Shown here: in pieces, positions 11,238 to 21,599 of the stretch
Layout: each line of letters opens with the position of its first letter
Position numbering within the stretch: the first letter of the stretch is position 1
Program-made: the position numbers and the translations under genes
The notes under the pieces: generated by a model
Databases searched by the model: none
Told to the model about the DNA's origin: nothing
Seen by the model: only the letters and a program-made list of their open reading frames with translations
From: Arctopsyche grandis
Taxonomy: Eukaryota; Arthropoda; Insecta; Trichoptera; Hydropsychidae
Assembly: GCF_051622035.1 (NCBI RefSeq)
Contig: NC_135366.1
Location: forward strand, 5,053,001-5,117,000
Length of the DNA: 64,000 nt
Reading direction: 5' to 3'

Positions 11238-11622
11238 TGTTACGTACGCCGTGGATTGAGCGAATTGTACTTAGACCAACGGATATCTGTTATCGGATTA
11301 ACTAAATGCATGCACTTACTTCCAAAGATTATATCTGGACTCTAAGTGCATTTAGGCTAAACAATGACCGATATTAGTTATTTCTCAGAATCGGTACGGG
11401 AAGACCCAATGACGTGGAAATACATATCCGAATACGTGACTATTCAACAGGTAAACAGATTAGGCGCCCTGAGAGATCTACCCTTTATAAGGCGGTACGT
11501 AGGCGATATCATGCGATTCTGGATGGAGCAGTGACAGTGTGTGTAACTCCTTAATCATCAATAAATGCTGTGATACGACTGTTGGCCTTTTTCTTGGATC
11601 CTCCACCCACCCCTACGTAACA
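11238..11622 (+). repeat. 385-bp LTR, family X, 5' copy
   Basis: Starts TGTTACGTACGCCG and ends CCCTACGTAACA. Contains an AATAAA signal near 11561. It is the same length as the reverse-oriented solo LTR at 23455-23839, which defines its borders well. A more distant relative lies at 20744-21347. Confidence 0.9.
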
Positions 11623-11856
11623 CTGGTCGTCAGAAGTGGGATCCAAGATGGGCCGTGGAACAAAATCACCAGCGAAGGAAGAGAAGCTACAGCGAAGCCA
11701 TCCTCGGGAGCTGTAGGAGAGAGTTCGAGCCATGGAGACACGAAATAAAAAAATGCAGTTTTCACTGCAACACACAGAATCGGTCATCACATATTCGGTT
11801 GTCGAATTGCAGTTATCACTGCAACTCGACTTTGACATTATCGGTGGTGGCCGCCA

Positions 11857-12330
11857 AGAATTCATCGGGATGACGGAAGGAGGTTACGAAACGGGAGGTT
11901 TCGTACAAGTGCTGCCGGGAGAGGACAACTTGAGGCGTTGTCAAGGGCAACATCGGAGAGCAGCATCCGGCAATGGCAGAGTGATCAAAAGGTCGCAAGT
12001 ACCAAGAATTAGCGGCTGTTGGGGACGACGATCCACGGGAAAGCATCGTCGTCAGAAGAAGAGCGGAGATCAGGAATGCGGAGGAGCAAGAATTCATCGG
12101 GATGACGGAAGGAGGTTACGAAAAGGGAGGTTTCGTACAAGTGCTGCCGGGAGAGGACAACTTGAGGCGTTGTCAAGGGCAACATTGGAGAGCAGCATCC
12201 GGCAATTGCAGAGTCATCCAAAGGGCGACCGGGACGAGGGCAGTTCGCCAATTCGCCGCAAGTAGCAAGAATTAGCGGCTGTAGGTGACGACGATCCACG
12301 GGAAAGCATCGTCGTCAGAAGAGGAGTAGA
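11857..12330 (+). repeat. 232-bp direct repeat, two copies
   Basis: Both copies start AGAATTCATCGGGATGACGG (11857 and 12089) and run through GAGGACAACTTGAGGCG to GGGAAAGCATCGTCGTCAG. They lie in the interior of the LTR element. Open frames across it on either strand are likely by-products of the repeat. Confidence 0.9.
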
Positions 12331-12954
12331 GATCGACTACAACTGAGAGATGTCGATTACAAGCCACTATTCCCTTCAACTGTTTGTTGACGGCAGATGT
12401 CAACAAACTGGAAAAAAAATCTAATTGGAAACTAGTTAACTACCTGTTATGTCACAGGTGGCATCTCGCAAAGAGTCGGAAAGTAAACGGATTGAAATGG
12501 AATTCAATCAATACCATGCAACGGCAGAGAGGCACATCTATCAGATTGGATAATTGTTGGTTGGTCAGTCGGTGGAGTCAATCAAGTCACTTTTGGGAGG
12601 ATAGAGGCACCGCTTCAGAGGGAATGGCAATGGAAGCACGTTCTGGGTGGAACGTTGGTCCGCAGCAGGATGCTGGGACACATGACAGGAAGACGGGGCC
12701 ACCGCAACAAATTTGGACGTTGGGGAAACGAGCGACTTGGATCAACCACGTGAGGGCATTTGAAACCGAAGAAACGCCAGATCGCGACTTCAACGAGAGA
12801 GAGCGGAACAATTGATATACGTCAACATCGAAAAAAATCTAGTTGGAAACTAGTGGAAACACGAGTACCTGAAAAAATACATGGACAGTTGCAGCAGTGT
12901 TTAGATCATCTCGCAGATGTAACGGGAAAATACATCAGAAAGAAATGGATTTCA

Positions 12955-13160
12955 GTTGGGTCAATGGAACGGAAAAGAAGCACATTCAACAGAGTGGCAG
13001 ACTGTTGGGTGCACATTTACCAAGGTCAATGGAACGGAAAAGAAACACAACCAGCAGAGTGGCAGACTGAGGTGTGCACATTTTCCAGGGTCAAGGGAAC
13101 GGAAAAGAAGCACCACCAACAGAGTGGCAGACTGAGGGGTGCACATTTTCCAGGGTCAAC
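12955..13160 (+). repeat. ~62-bp tandem repeat, three copies
   Basis: Three units, each with TGGAACGGAAAAGAA (or close) then CAGAGTGGCAGACTG and GTGCACATTT. Embedded between larger repeats in the same LTR element interior. Confidence 0.85.
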
Positions 13161-13162
13161 CG

Positions 13163-13480
13163 TCATTTTTGTGAGGATGGTGGCGATTCTTGTGGGACAT
13201 GGCTTTGGAGCACGTTCTGGGTTGAACGTTGGTCTGCAGCAGGATGCTGGGCCACATGACATAGGAACACTGGGCCACCGTAGCAAATTTGGACGATGGT
13301 GACACGAGAGACATGGACCAAGTCACTTTTGTGAGGATGGGAGCGATTCTTGTGGGACATGGCTTTGGAGCACGTTCTGGGTTGAACGTTGGTCTGCAGC
13401 AGGATGCTGGGCCACATGACAGGAATACGGGGCTGCCATAGCAAATTTGGACTTTGGTGATACGAGCAACATGGACCAAA
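13163..13480 (+). repeat. ~161-bp tandem repeat, two copies plus a distant one
   Basis: Units begin CATTTTTGTGAGGATGG / CACTTTTGTGAGGATGG (about 13163 and 13324) and contain GGAGCACGTTCTGGGTTG and CAGCAGGATGCTGGGCC. A more diverged unit lies at about 12587-12760. The minus-strand open frames here follow the repeat period and are unlikely to be genes. Confidence 0.85.
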
Positions 13481-13737
13481 CACGTGAGAAATTTTGGACC
13501 GAAGAGCTAACAAATAATGATTTCCAAATGTAGAACATCGGATGACTAATTTTAGGGGATTAGAAATATAACTGTAATTGTTTCCATTGTAAAGGTGTCG
13601 TAAATTGAAGGGAAACTGAAAAAATAATCGGGATCCGGAACTGAAACAGCACCCAATATTCTTTTCTTTTTTCTCTTTGAAATTAGAAATGCTAATATTG
13701 CAATTTCTTCAACGCCCATTCCGCACAGAGTTGCCAG

Positions 13738-14101
13738 GGTGTCACGACAAATCACTCACGGACTTTACACTCAATATAAAGCATTGTCAAAAAAACGAAT
13801 ATGGGTAATACACTCGTCGTCACTAGGGATTACAATACCGGAAGTACCGATACCGGTGGTATCGGTATTTGACCGAAAACAAAATGTTGGTACTACCGGT
13901 ACTATAAACTAAATAAAAGCTTTTGAAAATCCGCAGATTTATCAAAATAATTGATCTGATTGCAATCTTTTACAAACGATTGCAGTGATCATAATTTAAA
14001 CGTTAGTTTGAACTCTATATGATTTGATACATGTGTCATTGCATCGATCAAAAACTATAAACCGTCGAGTGTTAAGTCCGTGAGTGATTTGTCGCGGAAC
14101 C
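13738..14101. mobile_element. MULE-type MITE, family 2
   Basis: A 364-bp element whose ends GGTGTCACGACAAATCAC and GGTTCCGCGACAAATCAC (right end, complement) are inverted repeats of about 35 bp. It is flanked by GAGTTGCCAG (13728-13737) and GGGTTGCCAG (14102-14111), a 10-bp near-duplication (9 of 10). GG...CC tips, a CGACAA block near the tips and a 9-10-bp duplication match the MULE at 42535-48503. The interior has a palindromic ATACCGGTGGTAT core. A related end sits at about 42254-42375. Confidence 0.75.
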
Positions 14102-14533
14102 GGGTTGCCAGACGTCTCTATTTGAACGGGACTGTCCCAGTTCAACAGACAAATCCCGAGTCACGTATTACCTATGAAAATCCCGACTTAACAAAATTTG
14201 TATATGTACAAAACGTACGTATGTAAATAGAAATGGTTTGACTTCAAAAGTAACAAATTTCAATCCATTCAAGTTTTGTCTTTAAACCAAACATGAAAAT
14301 TAAATTTTCTTCAATTGAAGAATTAACTATTATTATTTAATATTATTTGCAATGTTGACCTTCTATACGAAGATGTCTTTTTATTAAACAATTTTTTACT
14401 GAAGCAAACGAGGAAAAAAATGAGAAATGGACAATATTTTTTAAAGATCATTCCGCTTGCAATAATGTGTATAATACTGATACTGCTATAGCACTATCCG
14501 CGTGGCCACCGGTGGTACACGCCGGGTTGAACG

Positions 14534-14591
14534 TGTTAATACATAATTCAGGAAACATGATTATTAAAAGTATGTTGAATTATGTATTAAC
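14534..14591. repeat. Short hairpin
   Basis: A perfect 16-bp inverted repeat, GTTAATACATAATTCA and its complement, with a 26-base loop. It lies upstream of the piggyBac frame. It might be the tip of a decayed piggyBac element or an independent palindrome. Confidence 0.7.
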
Positions 14592-15449
14592 TTGATTTAC
14601 TGAATAAAAATTGAAAAATTGAAAACAAAAAAATAAAAACTAAATTTTGATTTGATTTTGTTTGTATGTACAATAATTTACCAAATTGTTTTAGAAGAAG
14701 ACGACGAAGCCTTATTTGTAACTCCAGAATCAGATGATAGCAGCTTGGAATCGGATTATTCCGATGATGAGGATGAAGAAATTAGTATGGAATATGATTT
14801 GGAAATGAATCCGGTTAACACAGATTTTTTCCAATGGAAATCAGATCCATTCATACCAAAACTTCACGAGTTCGTCGATGGTATCAATTCTGGCGTAAAA
14901 ACTGACATTCCAAGTGATGCACTTAAGCTATTTTTCAACACTGTAATCGAAGAAACAAATCGACAATTTAAATTTTCGACAAAAGATAAAACTACACTTA
15001 GTTGGCGTTTGCAGCAGTGGGTCGATACGGATGTCGACGAAATGTTTTTGTTTTTGGCCGTTATTATGCTATTGCCTCTAAATTCGCGCAATGCCATACA
15101 GGATAATTGGTCCACTGATGAATTACATATTGTATTCACCAATTTTCGGGAATACAATTTCCAGAAACCGCTTCCAAATGCTCCTACGAATGTTGCATTT
15201 CAACGACAACGAGTTGCAACCACCTGGCGATCGATTATATAAAATTCGACCAATATTAGATAAATTAAGCATAACATTTTCGGAACTGTTCTATCCTCAT
15301 CAAAAAATATGCATAGATGAAAGCTTGGTTTTATTCAAGGGGCGTTTAGTGTTCAAGCAATTCATACCGTCCAAAAGATCACGTTTTGGAATAAAACTAT
15401 TTGTGTTGTGTGATTGCAAAAGTGGATATGTGCTAAACATTATCATATC

Positions 15450-15886
15450 ATAGAGCCAGCAGCATAGCTCGGACGTTAAGCTTCTGCTTACCGTCAAGAA
15501 GGTGCCGGGTTCTATCCCTGAATGAAAATGAATTTTTCAGAGTATGCTGTTGGTCAGACCTGGATTTGTGACTCCAGGTTGTTCGTTTCCTATCAGAGTT
15601 TGCCAATTTTCTCTGATTTCATTGTTGAAACGGTTCCCGGAAAAAAAAAATTGGCTAAAAATCCTTCCTACCTACTATGTCACCACTATTTGAAATTTGA
15701 TGGATGTACAATAAGAATTTATGTACAATTCATAGATGTCTCGTTAATTTGCGAGTTTTTTCAGTGTCTCGCAATTCAACGAATTATAATAAAAAATGCT
15801 GCATTTGTATTTGTAATTGGCCAGGAAGGCGCATTGGGATTTTCCTGTAAGGCCTTCCTGGTATATATGTAAAAATAAAATAAAAA
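15450..15886 (+). mobile_element. tRNA-headed SINE in piggyBac gene
   Basis: Starts with a tRNA-like head: AGCCAGCAGCATAGCTCGG with an A-box-like stretch and GGTGCCGGGTTCTATCCC as B box, the two internal RNA polymerase III signals. A body follows (CAGAGTTTGCCAATTTTC, TTGAAACGGTTCC). The 3' end carries the hairpin CCAGGAAGGC ... GCCTTCCTGG and an A-rich tail. The body is shared with the SINE at 23844-24161. The hairpin is shared with LINE fragments elsewhere in the window, which suggests those LINEs supply its reverse transcriptase. Confidence 0.85.
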
Positions 15887-16003
15887 TATACACTGGTGCA
15901 TCTACTGAGATTACACGCATTGAAGAGTTGGAGAGCACGGTCACTACGCTTCTTGAGCCCTATTTAGATCTTGGGCACACATTATATGTGGACAATTATT
16001 ATA

Positions 16004-16810
16004 GGGGACGCGACAATTGGTGCAAGTCCAAAAGGTTCAACGACAAAATGTACCCGAAAATTAGTGCACTGACAAAATGTACCCGCGACAAAATGTTCAC
16101 GCGACAAAATGTTCATGCGACAAAATGTCCACGGAAATAATGTTCAAGCGACAAAATGTTCAAAAATCCTAAATTTTCCTATTTTAATGGAAAAGGTAAC
16201 TTTTTATTGTATTATACATATTTATCGATGTATATGGTACTTTTTATCATATAGATCGCGGATGTTATTAAATTAGTATAAATTACAGGTGTTCTCAACC
16301 GCACCAACATATTCTTATTTAAATTTAACAATTAGGTTTTAAGCGAATGTCATTGTGACTCATTGAATATCATTTTAAGATGTCATTGAATTAGTTTAAA
16401 TGTTAGGGGTTCTTATTTAAATTGAAAAAAAAATACTTTCTAAGCGTATGAACTGCAGATTACATTGAATTAGTTTATATGGCAGGGCTTCTCAACCGTC
16501 TCCAAAATTTTCTTTATTTAAAATGAATAATTTACTTTTTATCGTATACATCGCGGGCGTTATTTAATTAGTATAAATGACAGGTGTTCTCAACCGTATC
16601 CAATATTTACTTATTTAAATTGAAAAATAATAATAATTTAAAATTAACTTTAAAAATGTAGGATTTTTGAACATTTTGTCGCTTGAACATTATTTCCGTG
16701 GTCATTTTGTCGCGTGAACATTTTGTCGCGGGTACATTTTGTCAGTGCACTAATTTTCGGGTACATTTTGTCGTTGAACCTTTTGGACTTGCACCAATTG
16801 TCGTGTAACC
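16004..16810. mobile_element. MULE-type MITE, family 1 (807 bp)
   Basis: Ends GGGGACGCGACAATTGG and, inverted at the right, GGTTACACGACAATTGG. The long inverted arms are built from iterated CGACAAAATGTTC/TACCC motifs. Flanks are ATTATTATA (15995-16003) and ATTATTGTA (16811-16819), a 9-bp duplication with one change. The tips and arms match the autonomous-looking MULE at 42535-48503, so this is an internally deleted or MITE relative. It lies inside the piggyBac gene at the VDNYY codons. Confidence 0.9.
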
Positions 16811-17570
16811 ATTATTGTACAAGCCCAATACTATTTCAAACCCTCCATAATAAAAAAAAACTAATGCCTGTGGCACAGTTCGAAAAAATAGAAAGGGACT
16901 ACCCAAATTAGAAAAAACATTGAAAAAAGAAGAATCTGTGGCATATCATAACGATACCATGATGGTACAGACATGGCATGATAAAAGAGACGTATCGATG
17001 CTCACTACGATGCATGTCGCAGATTTCCAACAAACTGGAAAAATAAACCATAAAACAAAAGAGCCCATTACTAAACCCTGCAGTGCTATAGATTACAGTA
17101 AAAATATGGGAAAAGTCGACAGGAGTGATATGATGATATCGTCCATGAATAATACACGAAAAACGATGAAGTGGTACACTAAATTATTTTTTCATCTTCT
17201 CGATTTGTCCCTTTTCAACGCCCATATAATTTACAAAAAAAGAAAATCAGGAAACAATAAAAGTCTAAAACAATTTCAATTAGAAGTTATAAGGCAACTG
17301 ATATCTAAACACAAAAAAGAAAAAACCCAGAAGAGTAAACGCCCTCGGACCAGTTCATCGCCAGTTTCTCGGTTAGATGGAAACCATTGCTTTGGCGAAT
17401 TTTCACCAGCTAAAAATCGCTCAAATTCGTGGAAGAGATGTCATGTTTGCTCAACAACTAGTATTGGTGAAAAAAAGCGCAAAGAAACAAAATACTTCTG
17501 CAAACAATGTGATGTTCCGTTGTGTGTTGTACCCTGTTATGAATCGTACCATACTAATCAGATATATTGA

Positions 17571-18290
17571 GAAAATTGTATATACGATAAATAATAAAAT
17601 CATCATTAACTATTACAATATTTAAACATTAGTAACTTCCACAAGGATCAATTTTAAAGCTGACACTTTAATATTTAGTTCATTGTTTATAGTTTTAAAC
17701 TTAATGTCGATTTCTGAATTTCCTTCAGTGCCAACAAGTTATACGTGTACATTTAGAGACATCTGTGGCAGAGGTTGTCGAGCCCTGTTCAATCACTACA
17801 TACATCGCGCCGATATTTCATTATATGTTAAAATACTACTACAATTGAAGACATTATATATTAATTCTTACTTATGATATGTGATGCCATCCGACTTTTT
17901 ATGTTTTCTTGAGTAATTGTAACACAACTTCACTGAATACGTTGGCATTTTCGAAAAACGTCAATCGACTTTCCGATTTAGAAGCTAACTAGCTACTGAG
18001 AGAGAGTGTGCATGCACTTTACTTTCCTGTGGGTGTGCATGCACCAAAAGGGTGATCGGCTTAGAGCGTCAGGGCGTATTTATGTATTCTATATCTATGT
18101 ATAAAGCCACTGGCGGACGTAGCGAAATCATTTGAAAAACAATAAAAAAACTTGGACCAAACAAATGCTGCCATTGTGGAAACACCGAGACACTGGTCGT
18201 AAACCGAGGTGCTATGAATCGAGTTCGGTCAACTTTTTGACGTTTTTGTCTGACTTCGACCGAAGAATCGTACTTCCAACAACGTGCACT
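17571..18290. other. Spacer and 5' region of zinc-finger gene A
   Basis: No gene seen from 17571 to about 18100. From about 18105 to 18295 the sequence resembles the region upstream of gene B: a CCACTGG..GGA phrase like the one near 20620, and ACCGAGACACTGGTCGTAAA like the one near 21490. This fits a duplicated promoter and 5' untranslated region. Confidence 0.5.
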
Positions 18291-18299
18291 GTTTTTATG

Positions 18300-19192
18300 A
18301 TGCAGTGCAGGCTTTGTCTTTGTACTGCACCAGTGGACTATTTCGTCTCCATCCATAACAATCCTCGTCCGGTAGTGCAGCACATTTGGACTTGCTGTCA
18401 TCTGCAGGTCAGCTACAGTTAGGCTTACGGTCACTTTTAATCATTTGCTATCTCTTTAGTTCAGTCTCATGAAACTTGTCATTTACAGGTTAAGACATTT
18501 GACGGGTTGCCCGATACAATATGTCTATTGTGTGACCGCAGTTTGAAATTGTTCATCAATTTTCGAAATGTCTGCCTTCAAAGTGACGAAACGTCAAAAC
18601 AGAAGTATAATCACCGTTTGGATATCAAGCCGGAAAAGTTTACTAAAGGATTTAATACGGGAGGGTGATTCAGGTGCTAAAGATATTAAAAAAAAGCCGA
18701 TATCAAGTAATGCAGAATGGAGCAATTCTGCACAAAACATTAATTTGATTGAAAATATGAGTTCGACGGTAAAACGACTTCTTGTCCCAATATATGAATG
18801 TATATTTATTACATGCGTTAAAAATCATATGAAATTTGTTTTATTTTACAGATGCATAGAGGAAACGTTACTCCATGTGATTATAAAGCTGAAGGACTTA
18901 ATGATGATGAATCTCCTAAGATTATTTCCCAAGATATGTGTAGCCAAGTGTCATTCAAATGTGACATTTGTTTAAAATCATTTACTCATAGACGCAAGCT
19001 TGTGAAACATTCAAAATCTCATTGTGAAGGAAAGCCATTCAAATGTGACATTTGTTTAAAATTATTGATTTTTAAACTTATTGACCATGTGGAAATTCAC
19101 AATGAGGTAAAACGGCACAAATGTGACATCTGTTTTAAATTATTGTCTTTAAAAAAAATCTCATGAGACATTTGAGGCGCCATACTAAATAA
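18300..19192 (+). pseudogene. ZAD-C2H2 zinc-finger gene A, decayed copy
   Basis: A dead sister of gene B, 3.3 kb upstream and in the same orientation. Exon 1 (18300-18407) encodes MQCRLCLCTAP and the first half of a ZAD, ending CTGCAG then GT. Exon 2 (from 18489 after ACAG) supplies the other ZAD half, DGLPDTICLLCDRSLKLF, but lacks two bases near 18632-18650 relative to gene B, which shifts the frame into a stop. Exon 3 (from 18852) has only three finger-like units. The second is damaged, and the third shifts frame in a poly-A run (19151-19158) before a stop at 19190. ZAD proteins are arthropod transcription factors that dimerise through this zinc-bound head. This copy is not expected to make one. 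Confidence 0.85.
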
Positions 19193-19632
19193 AAGCAACG
19201 AAAATGTGTTTTAAATCGTTTGTTGGAAACTAATCAAATCTTGCACAACGGTAGAACAATAAAAATGTATACAAACAACATTGAAGAATATTTATTATAG
19301 TAATAGAACCAAACGTCCGAAGACTGGGATTTTAGAAGAAAGCACTCTTTTGAAGAATGAAAATCTCTCAAATGAGTTTTTTTTATATAAACAGCATTTG
19401 CAATAAATTAAATTATCATATGAATAATAATTTTTATGCACCAGTGCCGTAGATAAGGTAATTTTTGTCCGAGGTCAGACATGCTACTGATCCCTCTTAT
19501 TTACTCCGTTTTTCACAATTTTCAAATGCGGTAATTATATAAAATTGTCTTAAATATTTTTGTAAAGATTTTCAAGGCAATAATAATCGAATGTGAATCG
19601 AAAGCTTCTTTAAAATAATTTTTTATTTATTT
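19193..19632. other. Spacer, no gene seen
   Basis: AT-rich sequence after pseudogene A. No open frame or repeat relationship that I can support. Confidence 0.4.
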
Positions 19633-20115
19633 AAAGTTTGGACCATTGTAGCATTACAGGAATTCCTAATGCCCCGCAATGGTCAAAAACATAACAGAAA
19701 AGAAAAGAAACAAAATAATAACCAAAGAAATTAGACATAACGAAAACAAAACATATATATATATATATATACACAAACAACAAATAATAATAATATAAAA
19801 AACAACAAAGAAGGAATGTCTTGAAAAGAGAGAAAAAAAATATATAAATATAAACATATGTACATATATACACAGACAATAATACATTCATACATAATCA
19901 TAAAAAACAATAGCAATTATAATAGCAGATACGTAAAAATATCAAATATAACATTAGGAATGCCTTGCGCCTACAGCCAGTTCCAATAAATAAGAAGCAA
20001 CTGCAAATACAAAACCAAATGGAAGAGAGTTAATCAAAATTCAACTCTTAAATCACAATCAATCGTGAAAACAATGATGAGCGCAGACTACCAGATAAAT
20101 GATATCAGCTACAGT
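19633..20115 (-). mobile_element. LINE 3' fragment
   Basis: On the minus strand it ends in the family hairpin (CCATTGCGGGGCATTAGG ... CTGTAATGCTACAATGG) with an A-rich tail. It starts with sequence matching the LINE at 59747-60480 (AATGGAAGAGAGT and GATGAGCGCAGACTACCAGATAAAT on the plus strand). The middle is simple A/T-rich sequence with a TA run (19752-19771). Confidence 0.7.
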
Positions 20116-20405
20116 TTAACCCTTCTAACTTTAACTTAAGCAAATTCTTTAATTAGGGATGTGTAGTTTAGAGTGGTAGCCAGGGCTTGAAATTAAGATT
20201 TTCACGAATGGGGGCTCTTGATCATTTTCAAAACATGGTTTTTGTTTTTTTAGATTATATTATAATGCATTATAAATATCAGCCGAAATTAGACATTTTG
20301 TCGTCTGAGGGAGAAGGGGAAAATTTACGCCCCCATATAATATTTTTTTGTTTTTATCAGTATTTCTTAAGCAAAACTATAATACACATTTTAATTTTTT
20401 ATTTA

Positions 20406-20455
20406 ACATATTAGCCACAGTGACATTACAGAGTGTTCTAATGCGCCACTGTGGT
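20406..20455 (-). mobile_element. Isolated SINE/LINE 3' hairpin end
   Basis: The minus strand reads CCACAGTGGCGCATTAG, a short loop, and CTGTAATGTCACTGTGG, the same hairpin layout as the SINE and LINE 3' ends but with its own stem sequence. The upstream body is not recognisable. Confidence 0.6.
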
Positions 20456-20743
20456 CAGGCATAAATATAGGTACCTATACAAAACACCTGTGCTCAGCAA
20501 CATTTGTATTTAATAAAATCAACCACGAGCGTTGTTCCACAACCTCTCAATCAGTTCAGCGCAGCTAATGTATAATTTCAATAAAATTATTAAAATAGTA
20601 TTGACAAATGTCACTATAAATCCACTGGTGGAGGTAATGAAATCATCTTAAAAATAATCAAAAGCGGTTCGGTGATTACTGGTCACACAGTCACTAAAAT
20701 CTCTATGACGGAACATCTGGCAGCCGAAAAGTCCATCATACTA

Positions 20744-21347
20744 TTAAAAACACCGTCGAGTAAGTGCAATCAGATTAGGCCGAGTAGCATCCCAGAGACT
20801 GTGTGACCGTTATAATTGGTTTCAAGGATTATCTCTTTACTAAGTGCATGTAGGCTAAACAATGGCCACCGAATTGGCCGCTATCGGTCCCTTCTCAGAA
20901 GTGACCGATACCGTGAGACTGAGTGTCGTGGAAATACATATCCGGGTACGTGCCTGAACAATAGGGGAGTAACCGGACGTCGAAGATGCCCTGAGCGACC
21001 GATCCGTTATTAGGCGGTACTTAGGCGGGTTCGGTGATTACTGGTCACAAATTACTCGTCACAAAGTCACTAAAATCTCTATAACGGAACATCTGGCAGC
21101 CGAAAAGTTCATCATACTAACGATAACTATCATAGTAACGAGAACTTGAGTGCCAAATATTGTGTATTCGCGATTTTCATGACAAAAAATGTCTTTGTGA
21201 CCACCCCAATAGTCCAATTACCACTTAGGCGATATCAAGACATTCTGGACGGAGCACCGCCAGTGCGTGTATCTCCTTAATCACCAATAAATGCTGTGAC
21301 ACGACTTTGGCCTTTTACTTGGATCCTCCATCCACCCCTACGCAACA
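20744..21347 (+). mobile_element. Solo LTR, diverged relative of family X
   Basis: Flanked by ATACTA on both sides (20738-20743, 21348-21353). The interior matches the 385-bp LTR at 11238 in several blocks (AAGTGCATGTAGGCTAAACAA, a TTAGGCGGTAC block, ACTTGGATCCTCCATCCACC) and ends CCCTACGCAACA. It has diverged strongly in its left third. It carries a 195-bp MULE MITE inside (21028-21222). It is a fossil with no internal region left. Confidence 0.75.
21028..21222. mobile_element. MULE-type MITE, family 3, inner copy
   Basis: 195 bp, from GGTTCGGTGATTACTGG to AGTCCAATTACC. It is flanked by an exact 9-bp duplication ACTTAGGCG (21019-21027, 21223-21231), which lies within the LTR sequence. It is the same family as the outer copy that the LTR itself interrupts. 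Confidence 0.92.
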
Positions 21348-21599
21348 ATACTAACGAGAACTTGAGTGCCAAATATTGCATATTCGCGATTTTAATGGCA
21401 AAAATTGTCTTTGTGACCACCGCAATGTGACTAATAATCCAATTACCATCAAAAGCTTAGATTAAAACAAAATTTGCCGTTGTGGCAGCACCGAGACGCT
21501 GGTCGTAAACCGAGGTGTTATGCATCTTGTTCAATCAGCTCTTTGATTCGACGTTCTTCTCTGACTTCGACCGAAGAAGCCCTGCTTCTAGTTTTGATG

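Larger units (their letters stand above)
11238..13540 (+). mobile_element. Non-autonomous LTR element, 3' end not seen
   Basis: A fossil LTR element with a 385-bp 5' LTR (11238-11622) followed by CTGGTCGTCAGAAGTGGGAT, a gypsy-like primer-site leader, and a short gag-like opening. The rest of the interior is mostly tandem repeats (232-bp, about 62-bp and about 161-bp units) with no polymerase. No 3' LTR is visible, so the element is incomplete. The LTR matches the solo copy at 23455-23839 over its full 385 bp, with roughly twenty differences by eye. Confidence 0.7.
14680..17570 (+). pseudogene. piggyBac transposase (PGBD4-like), interrupted
   Basis: A piggyBac-family transposase broken into pieces. 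An acidic N terminus (14680-15130) is followed, in a shifted frame, by PIFGNTISRNRF, DRLYKIRPILDKL and CIDESLVLFKGRL, holding the first catalytic Asp. The frame is then cut by a SINE (15450-15886), resumes as YTGASTEITRIEEL and LYVDNYY with the second Asp, and is cut again by an 807-bp MULE MITE (16004-16810). It resumes as TSPILFQTLHNKK, VDRSDMM (third Asp) and a C-terminal cysteine-rich finger (CHVCS, CKQCDVPLCVVPCY) to the stop at 17568-17570. A frameshift lies near 15130. All three catalytic aspartates survive, but the gene is dead. Terminal repeats with TTAA were not identified. Confidence 0.9.
20666..21447. mobile_element. MULE-type MITE, family 3, outer copy (split)
   Basis: Left end GGTTCGGTGATTACTGG; right end (complement) GGTAATTGGATTATTAG. 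It is flanked by an exact 9-bp duplication ATCAAAAGC (20657-20665 and 21448-21456). The subterminal region repeats GTCAC motifs. It is interrupted by a solo LTR (20744-21347). Without that insertion the element is about 170 bp and matches the inner copy 21028-21222 almost throughout. Confidence 0.9.

Noticed and set aside
11816-12299. Two near-identical small proteins on the minus strand
   Set aside because: They are the antisense of the 232-bp direct repeat in the LTR element interior.
12961-13538. Minus-strand open frames rich in Cys, His and Pro
   Set aside because: They follow the 62- and 161-bp repeat periods inside an LTR element and have no conserved domain.
15453-15530. Possible tRNA gene
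   Set aside because: Same reason: it is the polymerase III head of a SINE with a 3' hairpin and A-rich tail.
19631-19916. Overlapping hydrophobic open frames on the minus strand
   Set aside because: They result from A/T-rich simple sequence in the 3' region of a LINE fragment.
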